A program made the position numbers and the translations under genes. Shown here piece after piece: positions 7,138 to 15,029 of a DNA stretch of 58,533 nucleotides (position 1 is its first letter; each line of letters begins with the position of its first letter). The notes below the pieces were generated by a model. The model ran no database searches, was not told the origin of the DNA, and worked only from the letters and a program-made list of their open reading frames with translations. Location of the stretch: assembly GCA_002789915.1 (NCBI GenBank), contig PFUD01000136.1, forward strand, positions 1 through 58,533, in the 5' to 3' direction. Source of the DNA: Comamonadaceae bacterium CG_4_9_14_3_um_filter_60_33 (lineage in GTDB: Bacteria > Pseudomonadota > Gammaproteobacteria > Burkholderiales > Burkholderiaceae_C).

Positions 7138-8576
7138 ATATGCCAACACCTCTCAAAATACGCCCAGGTGCATTCAAGACTTTGGGCACCTGGGTGCTTG
7201 GACTGACCCTGTGTCTGACCGCGCTCAGCGGATTCGCTGCCGCGCTACCGGCCAATGCAGCGCCAGCCAAATATGCGCTGATCATTGGCAACAGCAATTA
7301 CCAGTTCGGCAAGAGCAGTCTGAAGAATCCGGTCAATGATGCCAAGCTAATGGCACAAAGCCTGCAGAAGTTGGGCTTTGTCACCAAGCAGTTCACCGAT
7401 CTTGACAGGGCCGGCATGGCGGCTGCCGTGCAGGCGTTCGCAGACCAGTTGCCCAAGGGGGCGACCTCTGTGGTGTTTTATTCTGGACATGGCATGCAAA
7501 TTGGCGGTGCCAGCTACCTGTTGCCGGTGGATATGGCGGTGACCAGCGAACCGTCGGTGGCGCTTCGGGCCTACCCCTTGAAGAAGTTGCTGGAGCGGGT
7601 TTCTGCGTCCAAATCGTCTGTGAACATCGTCATTCTGGATGCCTGCCGCGACAACCCGTTTCAGCCGGTGCCGGCCGTACGCTACCGCAACTTTCGCAAC
7701 CTGGGGCTGGGGCCGGTAGTGGCACCGCGCGGCACTTTTGTGGCTTACTCCACCTCGCCGGGTCAGTTGGCAGCAGATGGTGCAGGCGCCAACAGTGTTT
7801 ACACCAGCACCCTGGCCAGCGCCCTGTTAGAGCCACAGGTGCCGCTGCAAACCATCTTCAGAAAAGTGGGCGACCAGGTTCGCAAGAAAACGCTGGACGA
7901 CCAGATTCCGTGGTTTGAGTCCTCCATCAGCGAAGACTATTATTTTTTGCCGCCTGAAGGCGTCAAAATGCTCGCTGGACAACCGTTGAATGCGGTTGGT
8001 GCATCCACCGAAACGGCAAGCGCGACCCGCCAAGATGGCACACCTGCTCGCAGCAGCAAAAACACCCAGACCGAGGATGCCTGGTATCGGACCATGAGCG
8101 AGTACGAATGGTCACGCCTGGACTACGACATTGCGCAGCGGGTCAAGTTCATGACGCAAGATGAAGTCCCGCTGATGGAACACCGCGCCAAAGGCGGCAG
8201 CGTGGTGGCGCAAACCACACTGGGGCTGTTCTGGCTGGCCGGGTCTGACAGAGCCGTCAACACCAGCACGGGCCAGGTCATGCGCTACCAAGCCAACAAT
8301 ACCAAGGCCGTGCGGTGGCTGCGCCAGGCTGCTGACGCTGGCTTTCCGATTGCGCAGACAGAGTTGGGTGAAATGCTGCACCGTGGCAAAGGTATTGACC
8401 GTGACAGTGGTCTGGCGCGGCAACTGCTCGCGTCCGCCGCTCAAGCCAAGTACACGCGCGCCAAGCTGGACCTGTTGCACATCGATATCGAGCAAGGTAA
8501 GGCTGGAGGTACCGACATCAAAGCGCTTATGGAGTCCGTCTCCCGCGCCATGATGCCTCCTGAAGATGCGCGTTAA
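7134..8576 (+). CDS. Exported caspase-fold (C14) protein with Sel1-like repeats
   Basis: The 480-residue protein opens with a signal peptide ending near ANA. A caspase/metacaspase domain follows: KYALIIGNSNYQF, the catalytic His in YSGHGMQ (residue 119) and the catalytic Cys in LDACRDNPF (residue 171), so both members of the dyad are present. After a linker, residues about 345-450 contain two Sel1-like helical repeats (AVRWLRQAADAGFPIAQTELG), which usually bind partners. GTG 7134 overlaps the anti-sigma stop; ATG 7140 is equally possible. Orthocaspases cut after Arg or Lys; whether this one is active is unknown. A periplasmic caspase encoded with an ECF sigma/anti-sigma pair suggests it cuts an envelope target when the regulon is induced. 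Confidence 0.85.
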   Translation: MNMPTPLKIRPGAFKTLGTWVLGLTLCLTALSGFAAALPANAAPAKYALIIGNSNYQFGKSSLKNPVNDAKLMAQSLQKLGFVTKQFTDLDRAGMAAAVQAFADQLPKGATSVVFYSGHGMQIGGASYLLPVDMAVTSEPSVALRAYPLKKLLERVSASKSSVNIVILDACRDNPFQPVPAVRYRNFRNLGLGPVVAPRGTFVAYSTSPGQLAADGAGANSVYTSTLASALLEPQVPLQTIFRKVGDQVRKKTLDDQIPWFESSISEDYYFLPPEGVKMLAGQPLNAVGASTETASATRQDGTPARSSKNTQTEDAWYRTMSEYEWSRLDYDIAQRVKFMTQDEVPLMEHRAKGGSVVAQTTLGLFWLAGSDRAVNTSTGQVMRYQANNTKAVRWLRQAADAGFPIAQTELGEMLHRGKGIDRDSGLARQLLASAAQAKYTRAKLDLLHIDIEQGKAGGTDIKALMESVSRAMMPPEDAR

Positions 8577-8611
8577 GTTGCCCGATAAATTTGAAACACT
8601 GACATAAATTT

Positions 8612-9511
8612 ATGTTTGATATTGTTATGCCATTTGTCAGGGAGCATATGGTTTATCTGGTCGAGGCGCTTGACTCAATTGACATGCAGTATTGTCAAAA
8701 TGTGATTTTGATCCCCGCCTTCAGTGCGGATTTTGTAGATACAGCCATTATTCAGGAAATAACAAATAAATATGTAAAATTAAAAATCATCTATGAAGAT
8801 GGAGATAAATCACCCGGTTTAGCTCGTAACATGGGCATGGCTGTTGCAACGGCACCCTGGATCATGTTTTTTGATGCAGATGATATTGATAACGGCCGAT
8901 TGAGAGTTTATTCTGATTTTATTAAAAAAAATAGCGCGCTCTCCCTGATAAGTTCAGGCTGGCAGATGTTTGGTAGTGATTCACGTACCATCATTCCGAC
9001 CACAGTATCAGTTGATGACTCACTTTTGGTAAATTTGCTTTGGTTTGATCAACTATTTGGAACATTAGCGATCAAAAGAGATTTTTTACAAGTCAATCAT
9101 CTTTCATTTGATCAGACTATGGCACGGAGTGAGGATTGGATATTTATTTTGGATGCACTTGTTGCGGCCAATAAAAGTAATAATGCAATCAAGATCATTG
9201 AAAAGCCATTGTATAAATATCGCAGACATAAAAATTCAACTACAGCCGAAACAATCATCGAAGATGAAACGAGTCAGGGTGTTCAATTGCGTATTGATTA
9301 CATTGAGAAAATATTTGGAAAGCTGACAGATGGAAATAAAAAAACTCTGATCGTCGGCATGATTGCACATGCCCCCTGTCATTGGCCAATTAAGCGAAAA
9401 TTTAAAAAATATGATGTTTCAAAAGATGACTGGCTTGATATTTTTTGTGATCATCAAACCATCATGAAAAAAGATCAAGCCAAATTGCTGTTGGCAAATC
9501 TTACAAAATGA
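8612..9511 (+). CDS. GT2-type glycosyltransferase, AT-rich
   Basis: A 299-residue protein with a family 2 glycosyltransferase start (MFDIVMPFVREHMVYLVEALDSI), the GLARNMGMAVATAPWIMFFDADD segment containing the metal-binding DAD motif, and a later SEDWIFILDAL acceptor-loop motif. The sugar donor and acceptor cannot be read. Unlike its neighbours the gene is strongly AT-rich, with many AAA, AAT and TTT codons, and has no clear ribosome site. That suggests recent transfer into the locus between the caspase and AAA+ genes. No other sugar-related gene is near it. Confidence 0.75.
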   Translation: MFDIVMPFVREHMVYLVEALDSIDMQYCQNVILIPAFSADFVDTAIIQEITNKYVKLKIIYEDGDKSPGLARNMGMAVATAPWIMFFDADDIDNGRLRVYSDFIKKNSALSLISSGWQMFGSDSRTIIPTTVSVDDSLLVNLLWFDQLFGTLAIKRDFLQVNHLSFDQTMARSEDWIFILDALVAANKSNNAIKIIEKPLYKYRRHKNSTTAETIIEDETSQGVQLRIDYIEKIFGKLTDGNKKTLIVGMIAHAPCHWPIKRKFKKYDVSKDDWLDIFCDHQTIMKKDQAKLLLANLTK

Positions 9512-9626
9512 AAGCCACCAGGTTCCTTCGCAATATGGATGGCTGCAAAAAGGTGTGAACCGAATTCACATTGGCTACGACCAACTGGCATACGTTCATT
9601 TTGAACGCCACAGGAGTCATCGCAGC

Positions 9627-10676
9627 ATGTTAAATTCAGTCCCCACGCCCAGCAGGTTAGGTCACTCTCAAGACAACACCAGCGCAGGCCCGGCCTGGCG
9701 CCCCGGCGAGCTTATGCTGCCGTGGATCGATCATGCAGCCGTTGAACGGGAGTTGCTGTTCATCGATGCGGCGTCAGCAACTCAAGACGGCGAAAAAGCC
9801 GTTAAGGCGCTGCTGAAAAAAGTGCTCGCTGGGCTTGCTCGCAAGCGCTATGTTTTGCCACCGTCGCTCAATGCAGTTCAAGCATTGGCGCAGAAGTTTC
9901 CCAACTTTGCCCCGGTGATCGAGTTTGTCCTGGGGGAATTGGCACTCAAGCTTTCGCCCAGCGCCAAACCACGCCGACTCACGCCGATGCTGTTGCTGGG
10001 CGACCCCGGCATTGGTAAAACCCTGTTCGCCAAATCGCTGGCATCCCATCTGGGTGTGGCCATCAAGTTGGTGAGCATGAGCACGGCCACCAGTGGTTTT
10101 GCCTTGTCCGGGCTCGACCGTGGCTGGGGTACCGCGCACCAGGGTGAGGTGTTCAATGTCATGCTCAAGCAGCACGCCATCAACCCACTATTTGTGCTCG
10201 ATGAGGTGGACAAGTCCAATTCAGGCGAAAAGTCTGATCCGCTGGGGCCGCTGTACCAGTTGCTGGAAGAAGAAACCGCCAAGGAGTTTGTTGATGAGTT
10301 TGTCGGTGTACCGATCAACGCCAGCCTGATTACCTGGATCATCACGGCGAACGACGAAAGCCGCATTCCGGCGGCACTGCTGTCGCGCATGCGCGTGTGT
10401 CACATCCAGCCGCCCAACGCGCGGCAAATGCTGGCGGTGGTGGAAAACCAGTACCGCCAGTTGCGCGACAGGTTTCCGGCCTTGGTGGAAACGCTGGCAC
10501 CTGAGGTAATGGACGTCATCAGCCGGATGAGTCCGCGCCAGGCCGGGCTGAACTTGCAAGAAGCTGCGGGCAAGGCCGCACTGCGTGCGCGCATCGACCG
10601 CTCGAGCATCCTCAGGTTGCAAGCTGAAGACGTGGGTGAAGCCCCTGCTGTCAGGCGAGCCATCGGGTTTACCTGA
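9627..10676 (+). CDS. Lon-type AAA+ ATPase without protease domain
   Basis: This 349-residue protein has an N-terminal helical part and one AAA+ module. Walker A is GDPGIGKT (125-132), Walker B is FVLDEVDK with Asp192-Glu193, sensor 1 is in IITANDES, and the arginine region is LLSRMRV. The segment LYQLLEEETAKEFVDEFVGVPI matches the Lon motif that follows Walker B. Neither the Lon N-domain nor the Ser-Lys protease domain is present. ATG 9627 is chosen because AGGAG lies ten bases upstream; an in-frame GTG at 9555 would add 24 residues. It may act as an unfoldase or remodeller for the locus. A truncated copy of its 3' end lies at 324-401. Confidence 0.85.
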   Translation: MLNSVPTPSRLGHSQDNTSAGPAWRPGELMLPWIDHAAVERELLFIDAASATQDGEKAVKALLKKVLAGLARKRYVLPPSLNAVQALAQKFPNFAPVIEFVLGELALKLSPSAKPRRLTPMLLLGDPGIGKTLFAKSLASHLGVAIKLVSMSTATSGFALSGLDRGWGTAHQGEVFNVMLKQHAINPLFVLDEVDKSNSGEKSDPLGPLYQLLEEETAKEFVDEFVGVPINASLITWIITANDESRIPAALLSRMRVCHIQPPNARQMLAVVENQYRQLRDRFPALVETLAPEVMDVISRMSPRQAGLNLQEAAGKAALRARIDRSSILRLQAEDVGEAPAVRRAIGFT

Positions 10677-10687
10677 GAAAAAAAAAG

Positions 10688-10704
10688 TTTTGATTCAATC
10701 AAAA
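10688..10704. promoter_or_regulatory. Palindrome before the lipoprotein gene
   Basis: TTTTGATT-C-AATCAAAA is a perfect inverted repeat with a one-base centre, twelve bases after the AAA+ stop and about 60 bases before the lipoprotein start. A possible -10 (TAAGAT, 10720-10725) follows. The one-base centre makes an operator likelier than a hairpin. The binding protein is unknown. Confidence 0.35.
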
Positions 10705-10762
10705 TTAAAAGTTACTCGGTAAGATATGCCAAAAAATTAACAAACCAAACTTAGGGACGGAA

Positions 10763-11227
10763 ATGAAACTTGTTCGCCGAGCTTTCCTCAGCCTCGCAGC
10801 ACTTGCTCTTGTCAGTGGTTGTGTCGCTATGCCAGGGGCACAAACAACACCAGCGCCTGAAGATGTAAGACCTTGTGCCAGGAACTTTGTTGCTGAGGGC
10901 TCGGCCCTGAATCCTTCAGGTACACAGTACAAAAACACGGTGCTTGTTCCTGGTGTCTCCTTGAAAAAGGCCATGGATCGGGCCAGCAAACAAATCGCAC
11001 TGGAAGGCATGACCATCACCACGCTTGACAGGGAAGGTGGACTCATCGTTGCCGCTAACAAGGTGGTTGGCGGTAAAGGCGATACGGTACCCTTGGTCAT
11101 CACCTTTGAGCAGTTTAACGACGGCTTAAAGCTTGAAATGAAATTTAGGAATGGCTTTGGTCAGTTAACTTCTGAAGATACCGTTAGAGATGGCTTTTGC
11201 AACATATTATCAGCTATAGAAAGATAA
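10763..11227 (+). CDS. Small lipoprotein of unknown function
   Basis: A 154-residue protein with a lipoprotein signal peptide (basic MKLVRR, hydrophobic core, lipobox VSGC). The mature part begins with a Pro/Thr-rich linker. It then has a compact alpha/beta domain (VPGVSLKKAMDRASKQIALEGM, GLIVAANKVV, LVITFEQFNDGLKLEMKF) with two further Cys that could form a disulfide. I do not recognise the family. AGGGACGG precedes the ATG. It sits between the AAA+ gene and the YbjN-like gene; its own upstream palindrome suggests separate control. Confidence 0.75.
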   Translation: MKLVRRAFLSLAALALVSGCVAMPGAQTTPAPEDVRPCARNFVAEGSALNPSGTQYKNTVLVPGVSLKKAMDRASKQIALEGMTITTLDREGGLIVAANKVVGGKGDTVPLVITFEQFNDGLKLEMKFRNGFGQLTSEDTVRDGFCNILSAIER

Positions 11228-11461
11228 TTATTCTCCAATAGCTATTTTGTTACTGAAATTTTCATAGTAGATGACCATACTTCAGCCCCGTAAAATAGAG
11301 GAAAATATTCTATGAATGAAAAAATAGTTAAATTAAAGTTCCAAGTTTCATTTAATAATTTTACTGCAAGAGGAGATAAAACAAGTCGCTTATAGGCGCC
11401 AGTCAATAGTACCGAGCCTACTCGGATCAATTTCAGTATTTTTTTATCCAAGGATTTACCC

Positions 11462-12094
11462 ATGACCGTTAGTGTTGAACAAATTGCTTCCTTTCTTGAC
11501 CAGATCGAATTTAAATACGAGCGCCAAGATAATCTAATCCGTAGCGGTATGAAACTCGCAGGTGATCACTCTGTCAACATGATTTTCAATGCCCCCAAAG
11601 AAGGCAGGATTTTTGAGTTGACGGTTGGTCGAATCATTCCCATGGAATTGGTACAGGCCTCCGCGCACACAGCCGCATTTCATCTTTACTTGCTAAGTGC
11701 CGCTTGGGACACCTCCTTTGGTACGCCTGAAGTTGACAAGGGTGACGGCGAGGTGCGCGTTTTGGTTGAGGTTCCTTTGGCAGATGCTGTCATGACCTTA
11801 GACCAAGTGCGCTTTTGCATTCGCGGTGCTGTACAACTCTGTGAAAAAATTCGCGAGGAGGGCACTGAGGTGCTAAAAACCGGGCAGTTGCCCACTTCAG
11901 CAACAAACATAGATGCAGCTACCATGGCGCGCCTGCAGATTATTCAACTCATGGAAACAGCAAAGGGCCGAGCGACAGCAAGAGCCATGGCGACAAACAC
12001 GGCGCTTCCACAAGCGGTTCGTGATGTTGCACAAAAGATGCTCCCCGTCATGGATGCGATGGATCAGGCCGAAGCAGCACCCACTTCCATCTAA
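11462..12094 (+). CDS. YbjN-like (secretion-chaperone fold) protein
   Basis: The 210-residue cytoplasmic protein has a domain at about 1-135 resembling YbjN and class I type III secretion chaperones: an N-terminal helix ending in FKYER, a beta-sheet core, HLYLLSAAWDTSFG, then GEVRVLVEVPLADAVMTLDQ and a closing helix. These folds bind unfolded or partner polypeptides. A C-terminal helical tail (about 150-205) is extra. It ends 12 bases before the Clp-FtsH fusion gene, so the two are an operon, and it is a good candidate adaptor for that protease (inference). The 234 bases upstream are AT-rich with no convincing gene. Confidence 0.65.
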   Translation: MTVSVEQIASFLDQIEFKYERQDNLIRSGMKLAGDHSVNMIFNAPKEGRIFELTVGRIIPMELVQASAHTAAFHLYLLSAAWDTSFGTPEVDKGDGEVRVLVEVPLADAVMTLDQVRFCIRGAVQLCEKIREEGTEVLKTGQLPTSATNIDAATMARLQIIQLMETAKGRATARAMATNTALPQAVRDVAQKMLPVMDAMDQAEAAPTSI

Positions 12095-12106
12095 ACGGAC
12101 GCACCT

Positions 12107-14965
12107 ATGCTGCAGCTACTGAAATGCGCAAAAGGTTTATCCCTTCAACAACAAGACACCAAAGTTGATCTGCAGCACCTGTATTGGGCAACTGAACTGC
12201 TCACGTTTTTAGAGGCGGATTCGTTGACGCAGTTGATGAAAGACTTACGTCAACATCCAACCAGCGCGCCGGAACCTTGTCCAGCTACAAAGGCTGACGT
12301 CGAACAATTGTTATCTGCAGCTGCCGCCGCGCCTGCTTTGCCCTTGAGCGCAACTGTTGCCGAACTGGTTAAACGCTGGGGCGGAACGGTCAAGCCGCTC
12401 ACATTGTCTATTGCGCCTGCTGCGACAACGCCAGCAACTTCTGCCCCCACATCAGTAGAGCCGGTAAACGATGACATTAGCCTGAGCGAGATCGCTGCTT
12501 TAAAGCAAAAACTTCAGGCGAGTGTTTTGGGTCAGGATCAAGCGATTGAAGCTCTGACCGATGCCTTGGCAAAGGGAACGTACCAGGCAAAGCAAGGCGG
12601 ACCGTTGGGTGTTTTTCTGTTTGTCGGGCCGTCTGCCACTGGCAAGACTTACTTGGCTGAACAATTGGCGACGCTAATTGGCAACGAGTGGAAACACATA
12701 ACCATTGGCATGGCTGGACTCACGCATGAAAGCCAAAGCGCCGATCTTGATGGTACTGATCCCAGCTACACCAATGCCCAATCTGGTCGCTTGACACGCC
12801 ATATTCGCAAACATCCCCGCAGTGTCATTGTGTTTGAAGATCCCGACAAAGCGCACCCAGCAGTGTTGGCGCGCCTGCTGCCCATGCTCACCAGCGGCGT
12901 CATGCCGGACCGTTTTGGCTTCTATCCTGAAAACGATCCCAAACAACGGCCACTGACGCCACCAGAAGTAGATTTTCAGCAGTCCCTGGTGATCTTCATC
13001 ACGCGCGCGGGTGAAGCCGCATACGACGATGCAGGTTTCCAGCAACTTTCCGTCAAGCACCCAGAGCAAGCCGCCGACATGGTACTTGCCGAGTTGCGCC
13101 AATTGCAGTCTCAGCTTAGCCATACCAGTGGCACGCCGCAGTTTGCTGCTGGCATGATGGACCGACTTGCTGCCGGAAAGGTGCTGCTGTTCAGACCGCT
13201 TGGGCTTGAACATCTCAGCACGCTGGCACAACGCGCGTTTGATGAAACCAGCGCATTGTTTCAATCGCGGCTGGGATGCCTGGTGGGCATGCCTGAAACT
13301 GATCGTGCGGCTGTCTTTGAGGCTTTGGTGCTCTCTCAAGGCCCAGAGCCAGATGTGCGCAAAGTGCAGCAAGCAGTCAGCACATGTCTGTTTGACCCAG
13401 TGACTGACCAGATGTTAACGCAAGCCCTTGGCGCGTCAGGACCATACCATCGCGTCGAATGGACATTGGCTGACGATGCCCGCGTCCAAATCGCGCAACT
13501 GATGCAAGAGCTTGGCGCGGTCAATCCCCTGCACACCGTCATGCGTCGCGGACTCAAGCTGAAATGGCATTTCCATCTGGCGCCACAAGGCGATACGTTG
13601 CAGGCCGTCATTGACGCCCTGACGCCCGAGCGAATCACCCAGGCCAGTGATGTGCGGGGTCAGGGAGCCGTACGGGTAGAAGTGCCTGCCGTGTCGTTTG
13701 CGCACATTGCGGGCCATCATCGGGTGAAAGAGCGGTTGAAAGAGGTGGTGCACCTCATGAAAAATCCGGCACGTATCAAAGCCCTGGACGTCAGCGTTCC
13801 TAAGGGCGTACTGCTATATGGCCCACCCGGCACGGGTAAAACCATGATCGCCAAGGCACTGGCGCATGAGGCTGGGCTGCCTTTCATGGCCACCACGGGG
13901 GCAGAGCTGCTGAACCTCACTTTTTTAAAAGCCCTGTTTCAGCGCGCCCGCAAATATGCGCCGTCATTGGTTTTCATTGACGAAATCGACGCCTTGGGGC
14001 GCCGTGATGCTGGTGGATACGATGTGCAGATCAACCAGCTACTCATTGAGCTCGATGGTTTCGATACCAGTCTTTCGGAACCTGTTTTCGTGGTAGCTGC
14101 CACTAACCTGAAAGAAAAGCTGGACCCAGCGCTGGTGAGGGCGGGTCGCATCGACATTCATGTGGAGGTGCCCCAACTTGACCGTGATGCAAGAACACAC
14201 TTTATCGAGCGCTACCTTGCACTTCCAAATGATGGCAGCCTGCAGCGCGATGCGCTGTTGGCGCAAACGAGCGGCATGAGCGGTGCAGACCTGGAACAAG
14301 CGAGGCGTGAAGTTGTGTTGGAAATGGTGCGCCAAGACAAGACCCAGATTACCCAAACCATGCTGCTAGAGCAAGTGAACCTGCAAAAGCACGGCCTCAG
14401 ATCAAATACCAAGCGCAATAGACAGCACCTAGAGATGACCGCTTACCACGAGGCTGGCCACGCTGTCATGTCCATGGTGCTGAACCCGGATGTGGTCATA
14501 GAGCAGGTCACCATCACTGCCCGTGGCGATGCTGGTGGCTTTGTGTCATTTGAGCAAAACAACGAAGTCAACCGCCGCATGACACGCAAGGAGTTCATGG
14601 ACGACATCTGCGTGTCGCTGGCGGGCCGCTTGGCTGAACAAATGAAGTTTGGCGATGAAGGTATCAGCGCCGGCGCCAGCAGTGACCTGGCCCGCGCCGC
14701 AAGAATGGCCGAGGCAGCCATTACCCAATATGGCTTGGATGAAAAAGTGGGGCTGGTGGCCACCGCGCATTTAAGCGAGAGCGGGAAAGCTGGGTTTCAG
14801 GCGCTTGTAGCGCAACGGGTGAGTTTTTGGCTGTCGGATGCGCAAGAGCGATGCAATAGTGAACTGAAAGCGCATTGGGAACGTATCAGTTTCGTGGCAA
14901 AGGAGTTGACGGACCATGAAACTATATCGGGTGACAAGCTTCGCGAAGTCTTGCTAGACAAGTAA
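12107..14965 (+). CDS. Fusion of a Clp-type AAA+ module and soluble FtsH protease
   Basis: The 952 residues hold, in order, an N-terminal helical region with an Ala/Thr-rich linker (1-125), a ClpA/ClpB D2-like AAA+ module (about 135-480; Walker A GPSATGKT at 174-181, then VIVFEDPDKAH with Glu244-Asp245), and an FtsH-type AAA+ module (about 530-770; Walker A GPPGTGKT at 572-579, Walker B FIDEIDA with Asp625-Glu626, arginine region VRAGRID). An M41 zinc protease follows (HEAGH at 781-785, probable third ligand Asp860 in ASSDLA). FtsH is normally membrane-anchored; no TM segment is seen here. The first Walker B has its acidic pair swapped (ED for DE). The FtsH module lacks the loop where FtsH has its FVG pore motif. 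It should be a cytosolic ATP-dependent protease, perhaps fed by the YbjN-like protein. Confidence 0.88.
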   Translation: MLQLLKCAKGLSLQQQDTKVDLQHLYWATELLTFLEADSLTQLMKDLRQHPTSAPEPCPATKADVEQLLSAAAAAPALPLSATVAELVKRWGGTVKPLTLSIAPAATTPATSAPTSVEPVNDDISLSEIAALKQKLQASVLGQDQAIEALTDALAKGTYQAKQGGPLGVFLFVGPSATGKTYLAEQLATLIGNEWKHITIGMAGLTHESQSADLDGTDPSYTNAQSGRLTRHIRKHPRSVIVFEDPDKAHPAVLARLLPMLTSGVMPDRFGFYPENDPKQRPLTPPEVDFQQSLVIFITRAGEAAYDDAGFQQLSVKHPEQAADMVLAELRQLQSQLSHTSGTPQFAAGMMDRLAAGKVLLFRPLGLEHLSTLAQRAFDETSALFQSRLGCLVGMPETDRAAVFEALVLSQGPEPDVRKVQQAVSTCLFDPVTDQMLTQALGASGPYHRVEWTLADDARVQIAQLMQELGAVNPLHTVMRRGLKLKWHFHLAPQGDTLQAVIDALTPERITQASDVRGQGAVRVEVPAVSFAHIAGHHRVKERLKEVVHLMKNPARIKALDVSVPKGVLLYGPPGTGKTMIAKALAHEAGLPFMATTGAELLNLTFLKALFQRARKYAPSLVFIDEIDALGRRDAGGYDVQINQLLIELDGFDTSLSEPVFVVAATNLKEKLDPALVRAGRIDIHVEVPQLDRDARTHFIERYLALPNDGSLQRDALLAQTSGMSGADLEQARREVVLEMVRQDKTQITQTMLLEQVNLQKHGLRSNTKRNRQHLEMTAYHEAGHAVMSMVLNPDVVIEQVTITARGDAGGFVSFEQNNEVNRRMTRKEFMDDICVSLAGRLAEQMKFGDEGISAGASSDLARAARMAEAAITQYGLDEKVGLVATAHLSESGKAGFQALVAQRVSFWLSDAQERCNSELKAHWERISFVAKELTDHETISGDKLREVLLDK

Positions 14966-15003
14966 CTGAAGTCTAGGTCTGCGAAGGCCGATTGTCTGTT
15001 TTA

Positions 15004-15017
15004 AAAAATTAATTTTT
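15004..15017. promoter_or_regulatory. AT palindrome before the 15030 gene
   Basis: AAAAATTAATTTTT is a perfect 14-base palindrome ending 12 bases before ATG 15030. It overlaps the place where a ribosome site would be, and no good Shine-Dalgarno is seen. It may be an operator or chance in an AT-rich gap. Confidence 0.25.
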
Positions 15018-15029
15018 GTAGAAAATGGC

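Noticed and set aside
11242-11463. Minus-strand open frame of 73 codons in the gap before the YbjN-like gene
   Set aside because: AT-rich, no recognisable domain or ribosome site; its start overlaps the start of the plus-strand gene. Kept as non-coding.
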